Source: Streptococcus sp. HPH0090 (GTDB taxonomy: Bacteria; Bacillota; Bacilli; Lactobacillales; Streptococcaceae). From it: a stretch of 64,000 nucleotides of DNA. Location of the stretch: contig NZ_KE150464.1 of the NCBI RefSeq assembly GCF_000411475.1, positions 1,054,001-1,118,000 on the forward strand. The letters run 5' to 3'. Below the pieces are notes generated by a model. The model was not told the origin of the DNA. It did not search any database and saw only the letters and a list, made by a program, of their open reading frames with translations. Position numbers and translations under genes: made by a program. This document shows positions 18,290 through 26,984 of the stretch, piece after piece. Each line of letters opens with the position of its first letter. Positions within the stretch are counted from its first letter, which is position 1.

Positions 18290-18332
18290 GCTCTAAAGAA
18301 CACAACATTTAAAATTATAAGAGACTACAAAA

Positions 18333-18357
18333 AAGCTGAGATAGATTACCTCAGCTT
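18333..18357 (-). terminator. recJ terminator
   Basis: Eight-base-pair stem AAGCTGAG / CTCAGCTT, 9-nt loop, followed on the minus strand by TTTTTT. Confidence 0.9.
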
Positions 18358-18365
18358 CTTTCCTT

Positions 18366-20597
18366 TTATTTTCCCATCAAGAAATCATACATTTCCTGCA
18401 CTGTACCTAGTGCCATCATTTCTTGGTCTTTAACAGTTTGTTTGAGATTTTGATAAATCTGACTTTCAGCAATGTCCCGTTTAGCCGCATCTTTATTAAC
18501 CCTCATCACACCATTTTCAATGGTGACAAAACCAAGCTCTTCAAAAATTTGAATCATCTTAACGAGTAAGATTTGCTCAATTTTAAGATAAGCTGATAGA
18601 TCTTTTAATTTATAACGGATATCGAATTCTGGAAACTGGTAGATAGTCTTATAAAGCTTAGCAAACTGCTCTCTTGTACCAGAGCCAGTCAAATAGTAGG
18701 GCTTGTCGATATCATTTTTAAAGTAGACTGCTAGAAAATCATGTTGCTGGAAAATGTCCTTGAGAATCCTGATGTCTTCCGGGAGATTCTTGATCACAAC
18801 AGCTTGACTTGAAGAAATATCAGGCAATTCTCCTGTAAAATCAAGTACTGGTTCTCCTTCTGGTAGAGCTGCAGTCTTCCCACGAATATTAAAGAGTTGA
18901 ACACCGTCTACACGAGCGTCTACCATCATCAACTGGAGGGTTGTTTGTCCATTCCACTGGTTAACGGAAAGAGTGACTGCCAACTCCAGTTGTTTGGTCT
19001 GCGCAAATTCTGTCGCTTTCGACCCTTGACCAAAAGCAACTACTTCAAAGTTCGCATTACCTTTGGATATTTTCAATTTCAGGTGACTATCGCCTGCTCC
19101 CATAGAACGAGCATTTTCAACTTGAAAATTTCGAATATAGAAGACAGGCTTTTGATTATCCATCCCGAAAGGAGCTAATCGTTCAAAACTTTTAACCGTA
19201 TCTAAACTCAAGTTTTCCAAATCTAGTTCTTCATCTAGATATAATTTACTCTTACCTTTGGCATCTATCCCTTTGTCTTTTACATAGGTTTCTAAAATTT
19301 CTGACAAGGCGTCTAACTGTTCAGCTTCGAGCGTCATACCTGCGGCACCTGCATGGCCACCAAAGGCGATGAAAAGTTCACGATGTGGATCCAAGGCTTC
19401 AAAGATATCGACAGCTTCAATACTCCGCGCACTTCCCTTAGCACGTCCATCTTCAAGATTTAAAACAATAACTGTTTGTCCCAGCTCTTCCAATAAGCGA
19501 CCTGCTACAATCCCAAGTACGCCCGGGTTCCAGCCTTCCTTAGCTAAAACTTGAACACTTTTGTTAGGATCTACCAAACTTTTAGCTTCTTCATAGATGG
19601 ATTGAACGATTTCCTTGCGTTCTTCATTTTTTTCTTGAATCATGAGGGCAATCTCATGCACCTCTTCATCATCAAAGCCAGTCAGTAAATCAATCGCTGG
19701 ATTGGGATCATCCAAGCGTCCTAGGGCATTCAAACGTGGCGCCAACTGAAAACCAACTGTTTCACCTGTAATATCACTACTAGCAATTCCTGCAATTTCA
19801 AAGAGTTCTTGGAGACCAATTCGTTGAGTATTGCGTAAAACTTCTAGACCGTACTGAACCATGATACGATTTTCATCCGTCAGGCTAACCATATCCGCAA
19901 TGGTTCCAATGGCAACCAAGTCAAGCAACTCAACCTGCACTTCCTCCAAGAGGGCACAAGCTAGTTTAAAAGCAACTCCACAGCCTGCTAAATGTTTAAA
20001 AGGATAATCTGCTTCTGGATGTTCAGGATGGACGATTGCATATGCATCTGGTAAAACTTCTGGCATGGAGTGGTGGTCTGTCACAATGACATCCACTCCC
20101 ATAGACTGAGCCAAATCAATGGCTTCGTGTCCAGCAACTCCATTATCCACTGTCACAATCAAAGACACACCCTGTTGCTCGATGAAATATTTGTAAACAC
20201 TGGCATTTGGACCATAACCATCTGTAAAGCGATTTGGGAGATAAACCAGACACTCTGCCCCTAATTGTTCCAAACTCTCCTTGATAATCGAAGCTGAAGT
20301 CATCCCATCTGCATCGTAGTCACCATAGACGAGAATCAATTCTCCTCGCTCGATGGCAAGGCGAATCCGCTCAACTGCCTTATCCATATCATGTAATAGA
20401 TAAGGGTCATGTAAATCTTCCAAAGAAGGTTCTAAAAATTTCTTCAGGCAACTTTCGTCCTTGATTCCACGTTGAAACAACAAACAAGCGACTTCAGAAC
20501 TCAAGCCTGCACTCTTGGCTATCTTTGTAAAATCCGCATCCTCAACTTGCGGAGAAAATTTCCAATTATAAGTAGGAATTATCACACATTCATCCAC
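18366..20597 (-). CDS. recJ: Single-stranded-DNA-specific exonuclease RecJ
   Basis: 743-residue 5'-3' ssDNA exonuclease of recombination and mismatch/base excision repair. The DHH phosphoesterase core is clear: LVYGDYDADGMTSAS (about 74), VTVDNGVAGHEA, VTDHHSMPE, then HLAGCGVAFKLA and, in the DHHA1 domain, AFGGHAGAAGMTLE (about 412). An OB-fold and a C-terminal streptococcal domain follow. The ATG at 20597 has only a weak ribosome site; GTG at 20585 (sequence VIIPTYNWKF) is an alternative start that would match the shorter pneumococcal N-terminus. An extended -10 promoter lies 25 bp upstream. Confidence 0.96.
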   Translation of the reverse strand: MDECVIIPTYNWKFSPQVEDADFTKIAKSAGLSSEVACLLFQRGIKDESCLKKFLEPSLEDLHDPYLLHDMDKAVERIRLAIERGELILVYGDYDADGMTSASIIKESLEQLGAECLVYLPNRFTDGYGPNASVYKYFIEQQGVSLIVTVDNGVAGHEAIDLAQSMGVDVIVTDHHSMPEVLPDAYAIVHPEHPEADYPFKHLAGCGVAFKLACALLEEVQVELLDLVAIGTIADMVSLTDENRIMVQYGLEVLRNTQRIGLQELFEIAGIASSDITGETVGFQLAPRLNALGRLDDPNPAIDLLTGFDDEEVHEIALMIQEKNEERKEIVQSIYEEAKSLVDPNKSVQVLAKEGWNPGVLGIVAGRLLEELGQTVIVLNLEDGRAKGSARSIEAVDIFEALDPHRELFIAFGGHAGAAGMTLEAEQLDALSEILETYVKDKGIDAKGKSKLYLDEELDLENLSLDTVKSFERLAPFGMDNQKPVFYIRNFQVENARSMGAGDSHLKLKISKGNANFEVVAFGQGSKATEFAQTKQLELAVTLSVNQWNGQTTLQLMMVDARVDGVQLFNIRGKTAALPEGEPVLDFTGELPDISSSQAVVIKNLPEDIRILKDIFQQHDFLAVYFKNDIDKPYYLTGSGTREQFAKLYKTIYQFPEFDIRYKLKDLSAYLKIEQILLVKMIQIFEELGFVTIENGVMRVNKDAAKRDIAESQIYQNLKQTVKDQEMMALGTVQEMYDFLMGK

Positions 20598-20621
20598 TCT
20601 TTCTTACGATTCTATTCATTT

Positions 20622-20630
20622 ATTATAACA
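20622..20630 (-). promoter_or_regulatory. recJ extended -10 promoter
   Basis: TGT-TATAAT on the minus strand, an exact extended -10. A recognisable -35 is lacking. It gives a leader of about 18 nt before the ATG. Confidence 0.65.
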
Positions 20631-20787
20631 CGATTTTTACTTTTTCTCTTTTTTATATTCTCAGCTTAATAAAGCTAAACCTCAAAACCTTCTGTCCCCA
20701 TCAATTTTTAAAAAAGAACCAAAGAGCAGTCAAAACCCTAAACTTTTTTGAACAAGAGATATCTATAATCTCAAAATGTTTTCTCTT

Positions 20788-20798
20788 TATGCTAAACT
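20788..20798 (+). promoter_or_regulatory. Extended -10 promoter of methyltransferase gene
   Basis: TATG-C-TAAACT on the plus strand; the hexamer ends 6 nt before the ATG at 20805. No Shine-Dalgarno intervenes. It predicts a leaderless mRNA. Confidence 0.6.
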
Positions 20799-20804
20799 AT
20801 TAAC

Positions 20805-21407
20805 ATGGAACATCATTTTAATCATCGTGCCGAATCGTTTGATTCTCCCAAAAATAAATTTCTTGCCGAACTTATCATAAAAAATATTGAAAAACAAATG
20901 CACGATTTATCAAGTAAATCAATTCTAGACTTTGGAGGAGGAACTGGTCTAATCTCTCTACCTCTAGCCAAAAAAGTAAATTCAGTGACCTTGGTTGATA
21001 TTTCAGATAAAATGCTGGAGCAAGCTCGTATCAAGATTAAAAACCAAAAACTTGAAAATATAGACTTGATTCATCAAGACTTATTGCATAAGCCATTAGA
21101 ACAAACATTCGATCTCATTATCGTCAGTCGTGTTCTTCATCATATGCCTAATCTTGATGACAGTCTCGCCATGTTTAAGGAACATTTGACTCATGGTGGA
21201 CAATTATTTATCGCCGACTATACCAAGCCAGATAAAGAAAAACATGGTTTTATCATTTCTGAACTTGAAGAGAATATAAAAAATCATGGTTTCTCAGACA
21301 TCCAGACACAAATACTTTATAGTTCAGAAGATCTTTTCCTTAATAAACCTTCACAATTATTTCTCGCATCAGCGAAAAATAGTCTCTCTTCTAAGGGTAG
21401 CAACTGA
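20805..21407 (+). CDS. Class I SAM-dependent methyltransferase
   Basis: 200-residue small-molecule-type methyltransferase. Motif I is SILDFGGGTGLISL (about 38-51), motif II VTLVDIS with an acidic end (about 59), motif IV/post-I FDLIIVSRVLHHMP (about 102-115), and post-II/III GGQLFIADYT. It resembles UbiE/Methyltransf_11-12 family proteins; the substrate cannot be deduced. It is the first plus-strand gene and lies divergently from recJ. Its ATG has no ribosome site, and the promoter -10 is only 6 nt away. A strong terminator follows, so it is monocistronic. Confidence 0.88.
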   Translation: MEHHFNHRAESFDSPKNKFLAELIIKNIEKQMHDLSSKSILDFGGGTGLISLPLAKKVNSVTLVDISDKMLEQARIKIKNQKLENIDLIHQDLLHKPLEQTFDLIIVSRVLHHMPNLDDSLAMFKEHLTHGGQLFIADYTKPDKEKHGFIISELEENIKNHGFSDIQTQILYSSEDLFLNKPSQLFLASAKNSLSSKGSN

Positions 21408-21479
21408 AAAAAATTCTCACCCCATTCTTCCATAAGCCGAGAAACTTTCCCATTGCCTTCTTTCAAGTATTTCTATAAA

Positions 21480-21514
21480 AAAACTCTCCTTAAAAATCAA
21501 GGAGAGTTTTTTTT
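21480..21514 (+). terminator. Terminator after methyltransferase gene
   Basis: A 12-bp stem AAAACTCTCCTT / AAGGAGAGTTTT with a 7-nt loop, followed by T residues to 21514. Confidence 0.93.
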
Positions 21515-21530
21515 AATAGCATAGCTTTTA

Positions 21531-21568
21531 GGAAAACGCTTGCACAATTTTTTACCCCATGTTATACT
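21531..21568 (+). promoter_or_regulatory. spuA promoter overlapped by cre site
   Basis: TTGCAC (21540-21545), 17-bp spacer, TATACT (21563-21568). A cre-like sequence GGAAAACGCTTGCA (21531-21544) matches 12 of 14 positions of the consensus TGWAANCGNTNWCA and overlaps the -35, so CcpA would block RNA polymerase. It fits known catabolite repression of pullulanase genes. Confidence 0.8.
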
Positions 21569-21599
21569 GATTTAAAAATAAATTTATAGGAGACTATTG

Positions 21600-21626
21600 A
21601 TGAAAAACATATTTCCTCAGCACTAG
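21600..21626 (+). other. spuA 5' coding stub ended by in-frame TAG
   Basis: The only ATG with a good ribosome site (AGGAG, 7 nt upstream) in the spuA leader is at 21600. It reads eight codons (MKNIFPQH) and stops at TAG 21624-21626. The frame is exactly that of spuA: two lysine codons and the ATG at 21633 follow the stop. As I remember it, pneumococcal SpuA has an N-terminal extension of the same length (MRKTPSHTEKK before MVYSIR), with Glu at the stop position. This looks like a nonsense change in the native N-terminus. Confidence 0.75.
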
Positions 21627-21632
21627 AAAAAA

Positions 21633-24600
21633 ATGGTTTATAGTATTCGTTCTCTAAAAAATGGAACAGGGTCAGTACTTATTGGTGCTAGCTTTATCCT
21701 ACTAGCTCTTGCAACTCCTCATGTTACTGCAGATGAGAATTTATCAAGCACTAGAGAAAATGTAAGCGCTGTTACTGTTAACCCTGCAGATACAAATTCT
21801 ATGCCAGTTCCAATTCCTGTTTCTGACCAAAACAATGAAAGTGATTCCCTCGAAACTGAAGAAAAGGCTAAAAAATCTGAAGTAGCTTTAACTACTGAAA
21901 ATGCTAAAGCTGAGGGTGCAACAACCAATCCTTCTAGCGATCAAGTAGAAAAGAAAGACGAGCCAGCCACAACTTCAGAGGATAAAAAAACTGAAGTAGC
22001 TGCAAGTCCAGTTTCAGATGAAAAAACAAAAGTAGAAACTAATTCTGAAACTCCAATCGCAGACAACTACTTCCGTATCCATGTAAAAAAACTCCCAGAA
22101 GAAACTAAGGATTCTCAAGGACTTTGGACCTGGGACGATGTCGAAAAACCATCTGAAAATTGGCCAAATGGAGCCCAGTCATTTAAAGATGCCAAACGAG
22201 ATGACTATGGCTACTACCTGGATGTCAAACTCAAAAATGATCAAGCCAAGAAGGTCAGCTTCCTCATCAACAATACAAAAGGAGATAATCTTACTGGAGA
22301 CCGTTCTGTAGAGCGTCTCTCTCCAAAAATGAATGAAGCTTGGCTAGATGAAAACTATAAAGTATACAACTATCAACCTCAACCAGCAGGAACTATTCGT
22401 GTCAACTATTATCGAACAGATGGAAATTATGATAAAAAATCCCTCTGGTACTGGGGTGATGTCAAGAATCCAAGTAGTGGAGAATGGCCTGATGGAACAG
22501 ACTTTACCGAAACTGGAAAACACGGTCGCTACATTGATATTCCACTGAATGAAGCTGCAAGAGAATTCGGTTTTTTATTACTAGACGAAAGCAAAAAGGG
22601 AGATGATGTGAAAATCAGAAAAGAAGACTATAAATTCACAGATTTGAAAAATCACAGTCAGATTTTCCTCAAAGATGATGATGCAACTATCTACACCAAC
22701 CCATATTATGTTCACGATATTCGCATGACTGGTGCTCAACATGTCGCTAAGTCTCGTATCGAAAGCAGTTTTTCTACCCTAGTTGGTGCCAAGAAAGAAG
22801 ATATCCTCAAACATTCTAACATCACTGACCACCAAGGGAACAAAATAGCCATCACAGATCTCGAACTAGATGAAGCTGGTAAGAAAGTAACCTACATCGG
22901 TGACTTCTCTGATACTCAAAACCCTTACACAGTTGCTTACGATTCAGATCGTTTCACAACTCGTTCTAGCTGGCGTCTCAAGGACGAAACCTACAGTTAC
23001 GACGGTCCTCTCGGTGCTAACCTCAAAGAAGATGGCAAGCGCGTTGAACTCACCCTCTGGTCTCCAAGTGCCGATAAAGTTGCCGTTGTCGTCTACGATA
23101 AGAGAGATCCTGAAAAAGTGGTCGGAACTGTAGCCCTTGAAAAGGGAGAAAAAGGAACTTGGAAACAAACTCTAGATGAAAATTCAGGTCTCGGCATCAG
23201 TAACTACACTGGTTACTACTACCACTACCAAATCGAACGCCAAGGCAAATCCATCCTTGCGCTAGACCCTTATGCTAAATCACTAGCAGCTTGGAATAGC
23301 GATCTAGCAAAAACAGATCCTGCTCATAAAGTTGCTAAAGCTGCCTTTGTAGATCCATCAAAACTAGGTCCACAAGACTTGACCTATGGTAAAATTCGCA
23401 ACTTCAAATCACGTGAAGATGCTGTCATCTATGAAGCCCATGTTCGCGACTTCACTTCAGATCCTGCCATCGCAAAAGACTTGACAAAACCCTTTGGTAC
23501 CTTTGAAGCCTTTATCGAAAAGCTTGACTACCTCAAGGATTTAGGTGTTACCCACATCCAACTCCTTCCTGTCTTGTCTTACTACTATGTCAATGAATTG
23601 AAGAACCAAGAACGCTTAGCTGGTTATGCTTCAAGCAATAGCAACTACAACTGGGGTTATGACCCTCAAAACTACTTCTCCTTAACCGGTATGTACTCAA
23701 GTGATCCTAAGAATCCAGAAAAACGTATCGCAGAATTTAAAAATCTCGTGAACGAGATCCACAAACGTGGCATGGGAGCCATCTTGGACGTAGTATACAA
23801 CCATACTGCCAATGTCGATATCTTTGAAGACCTTGAGCCAAACTACTACCACTTCATGGATGCTGATGGTTCGCCACGTACTAACTTTGGTGGTGGTCGT
23901 CTAGGAACAACCCACTACATGTCTAAACGTGTCTTGGTAGACTCTATCAAGTACCTGGTTGACACCTACAAAGTGGATGGTTTCCGTTTCGATATGATGG
24001 GAGACCACGATGCAGCTTCTATCGAAGAAGCTTATAAGGCTGCACGCGCCCTCAATCCACACCTTATCATGTTAGGTGAAGGCTGGAGAACCTACACTGG
24101 TGATGAAAATACGCCTGTACAACCTGCTGACCAAGATTGGATGAAGAAAACAGATACTGTCGCTGTCTTTTCAGACGACATCCGCAACAACCTCAAGTCT
24201 GGCTATCCAAACGAAGGGCAACCTGCCTTTATCACAGGTGGTAAACGTGATATCAATACCATCTTTAAAAATCTCATTGCTCAACCAACCAACTTTGAAG
24301 CGGACAACCCAGGAGATGTTATCCAGTATATCGCAGCCCATGATAACTTGACCCTCTTTGACATCATTGCCCAATCTATCAAAAAAGACCCAAGTAAGGC
24401 TGAGAACTATGCGGAAATACATCGTCGTTTACGACTTGGAAACCTCATGGTCTTAACGGCACAAGGAACACCATTTATCCACTCTGGTCAGGAGTATGGA
24501 CGTACCAAACAATTCCTGGATCCAGCCTATAAAACTCCTGTTTCAGAGGATAAGGTTCCAAACAAATCTCACTTGTTGCGTGATAAGGACGGCAATCCAT

Positions 24601-25340
24601 TTGTCTATCCATATTTCATCCATGACTCTTATGACTCTAGCGATGCTGTCAACAAGTTTGACTGGACTAAGGCTACAGATGGTAAAGCTTTCCCTGAAAA
24701 TGTCAAGAGTCGCGACTACATGAAAGGACTGATTGCTCTTCGTCAATCTACAGATGCCTTCCGACTCAAGAGTCTGCAAGATATCAAGGAGCGTGTCCGC
24801 CTCATTACTGTCCCAGGACAAAATGGAGTTAAAAATGAAGATGTGGTCATCGGCTACCAAATCACTGCTCCAAATGGAGATATCTACGCTGTCTTTGTAA
24901 ATGCAGATGAAAAGGCTCGTGAATTCACTCTAGGAACAGACTTTGCTCACTTAAGAAATGCTGAAGTTTTGGCAGATGAAAATCAAGCCGGACCAGTAGG
25001 AATCGCTAAACCTCAAGGTCTCGAATGGACTGAAAAAGGCTTGAAATTGAACGCTCTCACTGCTGTCGTTCTCCGCTTGTCTCAAGGTGGCGCCATCGTC
25101 GCTCCAGCCGTAGAAGAAAAACCAGAATTTGATCTTTCTAGCTTGGAAGTCGAACCAGAACAAGGTCAAGCTCAAAACCTAGCAGCCAATCCTGAAACTC
25201 AAGAAACTGCTGCAGAGGCTCACTCTCAGAACCTCCTTCCAAACACAGGAACTGAGAGCAAATCCCTCCTTGCTCTTGCTGGATTCAGCATCCTCTCCCT
25301 TCTCGGACTTGGAAGTTTCCTAAAGAAAAAAGAGAAATAA
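21633..25340 (+). CDS. spuA: Cell-wall-anchored pullulanase / alkaline amylopullulanase SpuA
   Basis: 1235 residues from the downstream ATG. It debranches alpha-1,6 bonds of glycogen and pullulan at the cell surface. Features: a YSIRK-like signal peptide (YSIRSLKNGTGSVLIG), a repetitive acidic linker (35-145), two CBM41 glycogen-binding modules (WTWDDVEKPSENWP and WYWGDVKNPSSGEWP), a pullulanase Ig-like/CBM48 region, a GH13 domain with nucleophile Asp787 (FRFDMM), acid/base Glu816 (GEGW) and Asp904 (AAHDN), a C-terminal beta domain, and LPNTG with a hydrophobic tail for sortase. The natural N-terminus is interrupted by TAG 11 codons upstream, so expression needs restart at this ATG, which lacks a ribosome site. 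A cre-controlled promoter precedes it. Confidence 0.92.
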   Translation: MVYSIRSLKNGTGSVLIGASFILLALATPHVTADENLSSTRENVSAVTVNPADTNSMPVPIPVSDQNNESDSLETEEKAKKSEVALTTENAKAEGATTNPSSDQVEKKDEPATTSEDKKTEVAASPVSDEKTKVETNSETPIADNYFRIHVKKLPEETKDSQGLWTWDDVEKPSENWPNGAQSFKDAKRDDYGYYLDVKLKNDQAKKVSFLINNTKGDNLTGDRSVERLSPKMNEAWLDENYKVYNYQPQPAGTIRVNYYRTDGNYDKKSLWYWGDVKNPSSGEWPDGTDFTETGKHGRYIDIPLNEAAREFGFLLLDESKKGDDVKIRKEDYKFTDLKNHSQIFLKDDDATIYTNPYYVHDIRMTGAQHVAKSRIESSFSTLVGAKKEDILKHSNITDHQGNKIAITDLELDEAGKKVTYIGDFSDTQNPYTVAYDSDRFTTRSSWRLKDETYSYDGPLGANLKEDGKRVELTLWSPSADKVAVVVYDKRDPEKVVGTVALEKGEKGTWKQTLDENSGLGISNYTGYYYHYQIERQGKSILALDPYAKSLAAWNSDLAKTDPAHKVAKAAFVDPSKLGPQDLTYGKIRNFKSREDAVIYEAHVRDFTSDPAIAKDLTKPFGTFEAFIEKLDYLKDLGVTHIQLLPVLSYYYVNELKNQERLAGYASSNSNYNWGYDPQNYFSLTGMYSSDPKNPEKRIAEFKNLVNEIHKRGMGAILDVVYNHTANVDIFEDLEPNYYHFMDADGSPRTNFGGGRLGTTHYMSKRVLVDSIKYLVDTYKVDGFRFDMMGDHDAASIEEAYKAARALNPHLIMLGEGWRTYTGDENTPVQPADQDWMKKTDTVAVFSDDIRNNLKSGYPNEGQPAFITGGKRDINTIFKNLIAQPTNFEADNPGDVIQYIAAHDNLTLFDIIAQSIKKDPSKAENYAEIHRRLRLGNLMVLTAQGTPFIHSGQEYGRTKQFLDPAYKTPVSEDKVPNKSHLLRDKDGNPFVYPYFIHDSYDSSDAVNKFDWTKATDGKAFPENVKSRDYMKGLIALRQSTDAFRLKSLQDIKERVRLITVPGQNGVKNEDVVIGYQITAPNGDIYAVFVNADEKAREFTLGTDFAHLRNAEVLADENQAGPVGIAKPQGLEWTEKGLKLNALTAVVLRLSQGGAIVAPAVEEKPEFDLSSLEVEPEQGQAQNLAANPETQETAAEAHSQNLLPNTGTESKSLLALAGFSILSLLGLGSFLKKKEK

Positions 25341-25385
25341 TAGGGTTATAGGCTTCAATAATTCAGCACTTTATAAATAATCAAC

Positions 25386-25419
25386 AAAAAAGCAAGAACT
25401 AAAAAATTCTTGCTTTTTT
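25386..25419 (+). terminator. spuA terminator
   Basis: A 13-bp stem with arms AAAAAAGCAAGAA / TTCTTGCTTTTTT and an 8-nt loop. It is symmetric and may act in both directions. Confidence 0.9.
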
Positions 25420-25473
25420 AAATTAGAGAGTCAAAATTGAGACTTTTATTACCAGAGGATTCCCTTATAAGAA

Positions 25474-25494
25474 AAGAGGAACTAAATTCCTCTT
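25474..25494 (-). terminator. Terminator of the Rrf2 gene
   Basis: Eight-base-pair stem AAGAGGAA / TTCCTCTT, 5-nt loop, with TTTTC following on the minus strand. It overlaps the last bases of the Rrf2 stop codon. Confidence 0.75.
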
Positions 25495-25930
25495 AACTTT
25501 TTATTTTTGCTTTTGCATCTGCCACTAGTTGAGCAAGACTAGTTTGACCCAACTCCTGCTCCATTGCCATCTGAATCTTATCGAGTTTTTGATCCAAAAC
25601 CCCATGAATATTGGCTCCAACTGGACAATTTGGATTTGGATTGTCATGAAAACTAAAGAGTTGACCAGTCTTTCCGAGGCATTCAACAGCTTGATAAACA
25701 TCTAAGAGACTGATATCTTCAAGATTTTTGATGATTTCTGCTCCTCCAGTCCCACGCGCAACAGAAATCAAGTTCGCTTTTTTCAGTTGGGACAAGGTTT
25801 TACGGATAATAACAGGATTGACTCCTACGCTACTAGCTAGCAAATCACTGGTAACTTTGTTTTCTTTTCCTTCAAGAGCAATGATAACCAGCATATGGGT
25901 TGCAATGGTAAAGCGACTTGAAATTTGCAT
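25493..25930 (-). CDS. Rrf2-family transcriptional regulator
   Basis: 145 residues. The N-terminal winged helix (MQISSRFTIATHMLVIIAL; SDLLASSVGVNPVIIRKTLSQLKKANLI; the glycine-rich wing ARGTGGAEI) is typical for Rrf2, followed by a dimerisation helix. Only two cysteines are present (in VECLGK and PNCPVG), so the three-cysteine Fe-S cluster of IscR/NsrR types is not obvious; it is closer to the YwnA/CymR-like branch. Monocistronic, convergent with spuA and 70 bp downstream of a phosphoesterase gene on the same strand. Targets and signal are unknown. Confidence 0.9.
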   Translation of the reverse strand: MQISSRFTIATHMLVIIALEGKENKVTSDLLASSVGVNPVIIRKTLSQLKKANLISVARGTGGAEIIKNLEDISLLDVYQAVECLGKTGQLFSFHDNPNPNCPVGANIHGVLDQKLDKIQMAMEQELGQTSLAQLVADAKAKIKS

Positions 25931-26000
25931 GCAGTTCTCCTTTTTCGTTAACTAAGCTCATTCTTCTCTTATATTTATTATAACTCCTCTAGTTGTAATG

Positions 26001-26840
26001 TCAAGAGTTACGACTGAGCCAGTCATCCAATTCTGCATCATGTCCTTCATTTTGAGCAATTTCATGGAGTAATTCTTGATTATGAGTGTGGTGAATTCCA
26101 TTGACTAAGCTTTCATAGTAAATTTTATAGTAGGGCAACTGTAACTCTCTAGCCAGCTGCAATTCTGCCTCAACATCATAATCAACACGTCGAAAGTCTA
26201 CATCCTTCAGTCCTTTGTCATCAAAGTCCAAAATCATATACTGGGCTCGCAAGTCCCCACGCAGACTTGCTGATAAAAAGAATGGTTGCCCAATCGAACC
26301 AGGGTTCAAAATAAGTTGCCCACCACTTCCATAGCGAAGAAACTGTTGATGAATATGCCCATAAATCGCAATATCACAGTCAGGATTCGTCACCAAACGG
26401 TCAAAATCTTCCTGCTTACCAAGATGAATCAGTTCTCTTCCCCAATTTTTATCCGGTAAATGATGACTAATCCCCACCTTTAGATTTCCAAACTGGCGAT
26501 GGGTGTGCATAGGAAAATCCTGAAGTTCTTCAATCTCATCTAGACTAATTTCTTCCATGATATACTGACATTGACGCAAAAGATAGCGATGACTGGGTCT
26601 TCTAGTATCTAATTTGCGGTGAGCAGCCCGCCATAAACTTTCTTCCCAATTCCCCAGAACCCGAACCGTAATCGGCAATTCCTCCAATCGTCTGAGGATA
26701 CTTTTTCGTCCTGTTCCTGGCATGAGAATATCTCCCAAAAGCCAATATTCCTCAACTCCTGCCTTTTCCGCATCTGTGAGAACTGCTTCCAATGCTCCTG
26801 TGTTGCCATGAATATCTGAAAGTACCGCAATTTTTGTCAT
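26001..26840 (-). CDS. Metallophosphoesterase (calcineurin-like)
   Basis: 279-residue cytosolic phosphoesterase. Motifs for the two-metal site are VLSDIHGNTGALEAVL (D8, H10), LLGDILMPG, VLGNWEES, GISHHLPD and the C-terminal YGHIHQQF plus LILNPGSIGQP. Gly-Asn-Trp replaces the usual GNHD/E, and this Trp-containing variant is common in YfcE-like proteins. GAGGG precedes the ATG. It may cleave nucleotide or phosphodiester substrates; the specific one is unknown. It lies upstream of an Rrf2 regulator and divergent from a universal stress protein. Confidence 0.9.
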   Translation of the reverse strand: MTKIAVLSDIHGNTGALEAVLTDAEKAGVEEYWLLGDILMPGTGRKSILRRLEELPITVRVLGNWEESLWRAAHRKLDTRRPSHRYLLRQCQYIMEEISLDEIEELQDFPMHTHRQFGNLKVGISHHLPDKNWGRELIHLGKQEDFDRLVTNPDCDIAIYGHIHQQFLRYGSGGQLILNPGSIGQPFFLSASLRGDLRAQYMILDFDDKGLKDVDFRRVDYDVEAELQLARELQLPYYKIYYESLVNGIHHTHNQELLHEIAQNEGHDAELDDWLSRNS

Positions 26841-26984
26841 ATCAATCCCTCTTGTTTTCTCACATTTAATTATAGCACTCTTAAAAGCAAAGTCAAAAGC
26901 GTTTTCCTTCCTATCATTTTTTACTTTACTTTTTTAGTGAAAAGGATTACAATGAGGATGATAAGAAATGAGGAGGTTTTTGCT

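Noticed and set aside
26937-26984. Upstream start of the universal stress protein
   Set aside because: Its extension contains the real Shine-Dalgarno (GGAGG) of the downstream ATG and is atypical for the family.
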